Shown: positions 60,507-64,000 of the stretch, in pieces | How the letters are laid out: each line of letters opens with the position of its first letter | Numbering within the stretch: position 1 is the first letter of the stretch | Assembly: GCF_026420865.1 (NCBI RefSeq) | Contig: NZ_JAPCWC010000007.1 | Span: 186,001-250,000 of the forward strand | DNA length: 64,000 nucleotides | Direction of reading: 5' to 3' | From: Novosphingobium clariflavum | Lineage (GTDB): Bacteria; Pseudomonadota; Alphaproteobacteria; Sphingomonadales; Sphingomonadaceae | Made by a program: the position numbers and the translations under genes | The notes under the pieces: model-generated | What the model was told of the DNA's origin: nothing | Databases searched by the model: none | The model's input: the letters and a program-made list of their open reading frames with translations, nothing else

Positions 60507-60887
60507 TTGCCCCTCACACCCGCCGAAAATGGCGCACTTTGAATGGCACACTGAAATAGCGCGTAACAGGTATGCGCGTGCAAAAAGGCGTAAAACGACG
60601 CGCGAAGCGCCCGCCCCCGCCAGATATCGCCCAAAACCGCCCTTTCAGCGGTGCAGAACCGCCCCCGACCATGCGAAAAAACCGCCCAAAGAGCGAGGAG
60701 GCGAGGCGTGGGGGCAAGTGCGGCGCGCGGGGTCAGGGCGAGGCCGATCCGTTGCGCCTCGACGTAACAATGTTTCAATTGAGAGGCAGGGGGTAGCCGC
60801 GCGGGTGGGGCGGGCCTCTCGACCACCATGGGGCGGCGGCCGCAGGCGCCCTTGCCGCATGTTCGCGCTATGTTCTATCCCCTCATC
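60507..60887. other. Intergenic region with repeated CCGCCC tracts
   Basis: About 380 bases. Three copies of AACCGCCC (around 60636, 60656 and 60680) occur; open frames here are Arg/Pro-rich with no motif and conflict with each other. No gene is supported. Confidence 0.45.
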
Positions 60888-61250
60888 ATGCGAATCGACC
60901 GCCTCTCGCGCCTTGCGCTCCATGTCCTTGAAGATGCGGCGGCACGCGCACACGGCGGCGACGTGGAGCGGACATGGGGCCACCGCCTCGCGCTGGAATT
61001 GCTGGTCCAGCGCGGCGTTGCGGAGCGGTGGCAGGCGGCATCGTTTTGGGAAGACCTCGCCTATCAGTCCACGTTTCACCAATTCGACAGCGGCGCGACC
61101 TATGTCCACACCACCAGCCTCGCCAGTGCCGTGGCCGCGTGGGCCTATCGCCTGGGCGTGGAGCCGCTCGATCCGGTGCAGATGAGACGCCTGGCACGGC
61201 GGTATGCGCCTGATCTTGAATCAGACTGCGGAACGCAGCAGCTTCCCTGC
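60888..61250 (+). other. In-frame coding extension upstream of the SRAP domain
   Basis: This frame is open from 60828 and continuous with the SRAP gene. It encodes about 121 residues of helical sequence (MRIDRLSRLALHVLEDAAARAHGGD..., ALELLVQRGVAERWQAASFWEDLAYQS) with no known domain. It could be a separate small gene that lost its stop, or a real N-terminal domain. The latter conflicts with SRAP chemistry, which needs Cys2 at the mature N-terminus. Confidence 0.5.
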
Positions 61251-61907
61251 ATGTGCAACCGATACACACCGGGCGACCGCCAACTCATCAAGAGCGTCTT
61301 CGGCGCGCGCCAGTTGCGCGAGTTCAACGAGGGGCCGGCGATTGTTCACCCGCGCGAGCCGGGCTGGGTTGTGCGCCTGGTCGACGGCGAGCGCGTGCTC
61401 GAGCAGATGACATGGGGCTTCCCGGTCTACCTGCGCAGCAAGGCCGGACAGCCTCTGAAGCCCAAGCCGGTCAACAATGCCCGGTTCGACAAGCTGAACG
61501 GCTTCTGGAAGCAGTGGGCGCTTTTTCCAGAGCAGCGCTGCCTCATTCCCGCAGCGGCATACGCCGAGGCGGTTGGCCCGGCCGGGGCGATGACGACGAC
61601 ATGGCTGTCGGTGAAGGACAGCCCGGCATTCGCCTGGGCTGGCCTGTGGCGAGACAGCAACGAGTGGGGCACATGCTACACGGGTGTCATGACCGAAAAC
61701 GCGCCGGAACTCGCCGCGATCCATGACCGCTCCCCCGTCATTCTCGATGCAACGGATTGGGACACGTGGCTGCACGCCCCATTGGAAGAACTATTCCGCT
61801 TCGACCGCCCCCTTCCGGCAGATCGCATGCGTGTTCAAGCGACTGGGGTGCTCTGGAAAACTGGCGGGACGATTTTGCCGCCGCCTGTCTCAGAGAGCAA
61901 ATGCTGA
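61251..61907 (+). CDS. SRAP domain protein (HMCES/YedK family)
   Basis: 218 residues from the ATG at 61251. It starts MCNRYTPG, so removal of Met exposes the catalytic Cys2 that crosslinks to abasic sites in single-stranded DNA. Further family motifs are TWGFPVYL, VNNARFDKLNGFW, RCLIPAAAYAEA and AAIHDRSPVIL. It protects abasic sites during replication. The ATG has no obvious ribosome site, and the frame continues upstream without a stop. Confidence 0.82.
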   Translation: MCNRYTPGDRQLIKSVFGARQLREFNEGPAIVHPREPGWVVRLVDGERVLEQMTWGFPVYLRSKAGQPLKPKPVNNARFDKLNGFWKQWALFPEQRCLIPAAAYAEAVGPAGAMTTTWLSVKDSPAFAWAGLWRDSNEWGTCYTGVMTENAPELAAIHDRSPVILDATDWDTWLHAPLEELFRFDRPLPADRMRVQATGVLWKTGGTILPPPVSESKC

Positions 61908-62321
61908 ATTTCCAAGCATTATGGATAGCGGGTTTGGGCCGGTAGGCGACCGTCCGGTTTGGAGCCGGGTTTCGAGGATAGCTGCCGCTTACGCCGCGTC
62001 GGCTGCCAACCAAACTACGACGTTGCCGAATTTTCGCATGAACGACCGTTCCTCCCGGAACTCGCCATTCCCATTCGATTAAACGGTCCGGCAGCGGTGC
62101 GGCCCGGCGCCAGCCATTCTAGGGCCTAATACATAGATTCAATAGCTGCCGTCTCTTCAACTTGGCAGCATCATCGTGCAATGCCGGATGGACTGGCTGG
62201 CTTGTGGTATGCTCGCAATGATGTCAGCCGGAACGGCGGGCCTTGAGAGCCTTGCGGCCCCTCAGGCAAAGCGGCTTGCCGCAAGAGGCCTCATTCGCCT
62301 ATACCCGCGCGGGGAGAACGC
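61908..62321. other. Intergenic region before the DUF262/HEPN pair
   Basis: About 410 bases. An 8-bp inverted repeat (CTTGCGGC ... GCCGCAAG, about 62252-62288) lies just before the DUF262 gene and may be a leader hairpin. A short open frame from 61920 has no support. No other feature seen. Confidence 0.4.
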
Positions 62322-63356
62322 ATGTCGCAAAACCTAACTGAGCAGTTGGATCGCGAGAAGCGAGCCGTGTCTTACGACGTATACGATATGACCGTGCGGC
62401 AGCTGGTCGATATGGTCGCAGGTGGCGAGATTGATGTGGCGCCTGACTACCAACGGCGCTTCGTGTGGGATGATACCCGCGAATCAGAGCTAGTCGAAAG
62501 CATCTATTTGGGAATTCCGGTACCCAGCTTGTACATGGCCGCCAATCGAGACGGCAGCTGGGAGGTCGTGGACGGAGTGCAACGCCTAAGCACGCTCGTT
62601 CATTTCTGCGGAGGCAAAGACGTTCGGTCTCGTATTCTCCGCGAGAACCCACTGAAGCTTACTAACCTAACGAAATTGACCGCTTTCAATGGGATGACAT
62701 TTGAAGAGCTACCGAAATCTGCGCAGTTAGGTTTTACCTTGCGGCCAGTCCGGGTCACGACCCTGAATGACAAAAGCGATTTTGCGGTCAGGTACGATCT
62801 GTTCGAGCGTCTGAATACTGGCGGTGTAAAGCTCCACGCGCAAGAAATTAGAAACTGCGTGATGAGAGGCGGCTTTCGCGAGTTGCTCCGCGAACTTTCA
62901 TCTCGTCCGGCGTTTCGGGCTGTGGTCCGCATCCCAAGCAATGAGCAGCAAGAAGCGATATACGAAGAGTGTGTGCTGCGCTACTTTGCCTATCTGGAGC
63001 GGTATCAAGCATTTGAGCATAGCGTCGTCGGATTTCTCAACGACTATATGATTGAGCATGCTCTCGCTGGACCGCAGGCTGCGTCCATCGCGGGTTTCGA
63101 TGCAACCTTCAATTAGCTACAGGCCAGGCTTCCGAATGGGGTCGTTCGAGGCACGAGAAATGCGACACCGCTCAACCTGTACGAGGCCGTCACCGTAGGA
63201 ACTACGTTGGCATTGAGGCAAAATCCAGGTCTGAACAGGGATCCAGCGCCGATCATGAACGCAGATCAGATGCGGCGGCTTACGACTGGCGCGACGAATA
63301 GCCGTCGGATGGTCGTTGATCGTATTGAATATATGCGGAACGAGTTGCTCGCCTAA
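62322..63356 (+). pseudogene. DUF262 domain protein interrupted by an in-frame TAG
   Basis: The first 264 codons encode a DUF262 (ParB/sulfiredoxin-like NTPase) domain: PDYQRRFVWDD (about 41-51) and DGVQRLSTL (84-92), as in GmrSD-type restriction proteins. A TAG at 63114-63116 ends it. The same frame then continues for 79 codons with LPNGVVRGTRNATPLNLYEAVTVG, a segment that completes the family C-terminus, and stops with TAA at 63354-63356, overlapping the next ATG (TAATG). Either a nonsense mutation has inactivated it, or a 264-residue form or read-through product is made. Confidence 0.82.
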
Positions 63357-64000
63357 TGCCACTCAGCGCCGTTCGAGCAGAGGTGGCAAGCCGCTTTGCC
63401 GAGGCTCGCGCGTTACTGACCGAGATTTCTGCCCGAGAGGCCGATGAGGGTACCTCAGTATCCGCAGGCCTGAACACTCAAAAGGCGATGTTCATCGTCC
63501 TCCTCTACGCGGCCTTCGAGTTTACGACGACTTTGCTTGTCGTCCGGACAGCTGAAGGCATAAGTGGTCAGCGTATCGCCCATTCCGATCTTGCGGTCGA
63601 ACTTCTTTCGCTCGCACTCGATCCTCAGTTGAGGGCGGTTGCTTCGCCTGGCCGCAGGGCCAAGTGGCAGCGAAGATCGGCGCTCTTCTCACGTACCTTT
63701 TCCACAGATACTGCGCGTATTCACGAGGAGGCGCTTCTCGAAGAGCTAGGTAATATTCGGTGCGCCAGTTTGGATCAGGTGTTCGAGGCGTTTGGCATCT
63801 CGGGACCATCGCTCCACGATCCCAGGGCGCGGCAATACATCGATGAAATTACCGATTGCCGCAACGCCGTCGCGCACGGCAGGGAAGCGGCCACTACAGT
63901 CGGGTCCCGGTACACAGCCGCATCTCTTCAATTGCGCCTGCAGGAGCTAGAGCGGCAGAAAGACTACCTGATCGGTAGGTTCGAACCAGTATTGCGGGAT
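63356..64000 (+). CDS. HEPN-domain nuclease-like protein (MAE_28990/MAE_18760 type), partial
   Basis: 215 codons are visible and still open at the window edge. CRNAVAHGREAA contains the HEPN RNase motif R-x4-H (Arg 169, His 174). The N-terminal LYAAFEFTTTLLV helix is typical of the MAE_28990-like HEPN family. It overlaps the DUF262 stop (TAATG), so the two are translationally coupled. DUF262 proteins next to such HEPN proteins form a putative toxin or anti-phage pair. Confidence 0.8.
   Translation, partial: MPLSAVRAEVASRFAEARALLTEISAREADEGTSVSAGLNTQKAMFIVLLYAAFEFTTTLLVVRTAEGISGQRIAHSDLAVELLSLALDPQLRAVASPGRRAKWQRRSALFSRTFSTDTARIHEEALLEELGNIRCASLDQVFEAFGISGPSLHDPRARQYIDEITDCRNAVAHGREAATTVGSRYTAASLQLRLQELERQKDYLIGRFEPVLRD

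Larger units (their letters stand above)
57613..64000 (+). mobile_element. Second integrative element, left part only
   Basis: Starts at the 3' end of tRNA-Gln with a P4-type integrase reading away from the tRNA. It carries a replication-initiator-like protein and a defence-like gene pair, and runs past the window edge. The distal att site, expected to repeat the tRNA 3' end, is not in the window. Confidence 0.62.

Noticed and set aside
60552..60830. Open frames in both strands between the hypothetical gene and the SRAP region
   Set aside because: Arg/Pro-rich, mutually overlapping and without ribosome sites; the DNA contains short CCGCCC repeats that create open frames by composition.

Overview
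The window is high-GC DNA of an alphaproteobacterium, most likely a sphingomonad (Novosphingobium/Sphingobium type). The evidence is the gene content: a MoxR/DUF58/DUF4350/DUF4129/SpoIIM/RDD operon, a Ppx/GppA-RlmE pair, a membrane-anchored cytochrome c and a phage-borne GapR homologue. Species is not determined.

Bases 1-15675 are ordinary chromosome: the end of a glutathione peroxidase gene, a secreted TPR-CHAT protein, a nine-gene leftward operon (11489 to 3379) coupled mostly by 1-4 base overlaps, prephenate dehydratase, cytochrome c, and rlmE/ppx. The chromosome is then interrupted at tRNA-Gln(CTG).

Bases 15676-57560 are a complete-looking prophage of about 41.9 kb, bounded by a 22-bp direct repeat of the 5' end of the tRNA gene. 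Its late genes run leftward in T7-like podovirus order: small and large terminase, portal, Bbp19-like protein, scaffold, capsid, two tail tube proteins, gp13-, gp14-, gp15- and gp16-like internal virion proteins, a further ejection protein, tail spike, holin candidates, GH24 lysozyme and an overlapping spanin pair. No phage RNA polymerase is present. A non-coding region near 40-41.2 kb looks like an origin or control region. Rightward genes (41.2-45.2 kb) include a C4 antisense RNA/antirepressor cassette and a second, reduced copy of it. A leftward replication operon (49.4-45.2 kb) encodes a Cro-like HTH protein, Toprim primase, zinc protein, helicase and adenine methylase. A divergent XRE repressor and a rightward accessory operon (49.4-57.3 kb) end with the integrase; this operon holds an Acb2/Tad1-like protein, a DUF5131 protein, GapR and many small Cys-rich proteins. 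Six similar 19-bp imperfect palindromes lie on promoter-like sequences in the control regions and are proposed as the repressor regulon.

The intact tRNA-Gln lies at the right end of the prophage. Immediately beyond it a second integrative element begins, with a P4-type integrase, a replication-initiator-like HTH protein, an SRAP protein, and a DUF262 + HEPN nuclease pair resembling a defence module. The DUF262 gene carries an in-frame TAG codon. This element runs off the right edge of the window.
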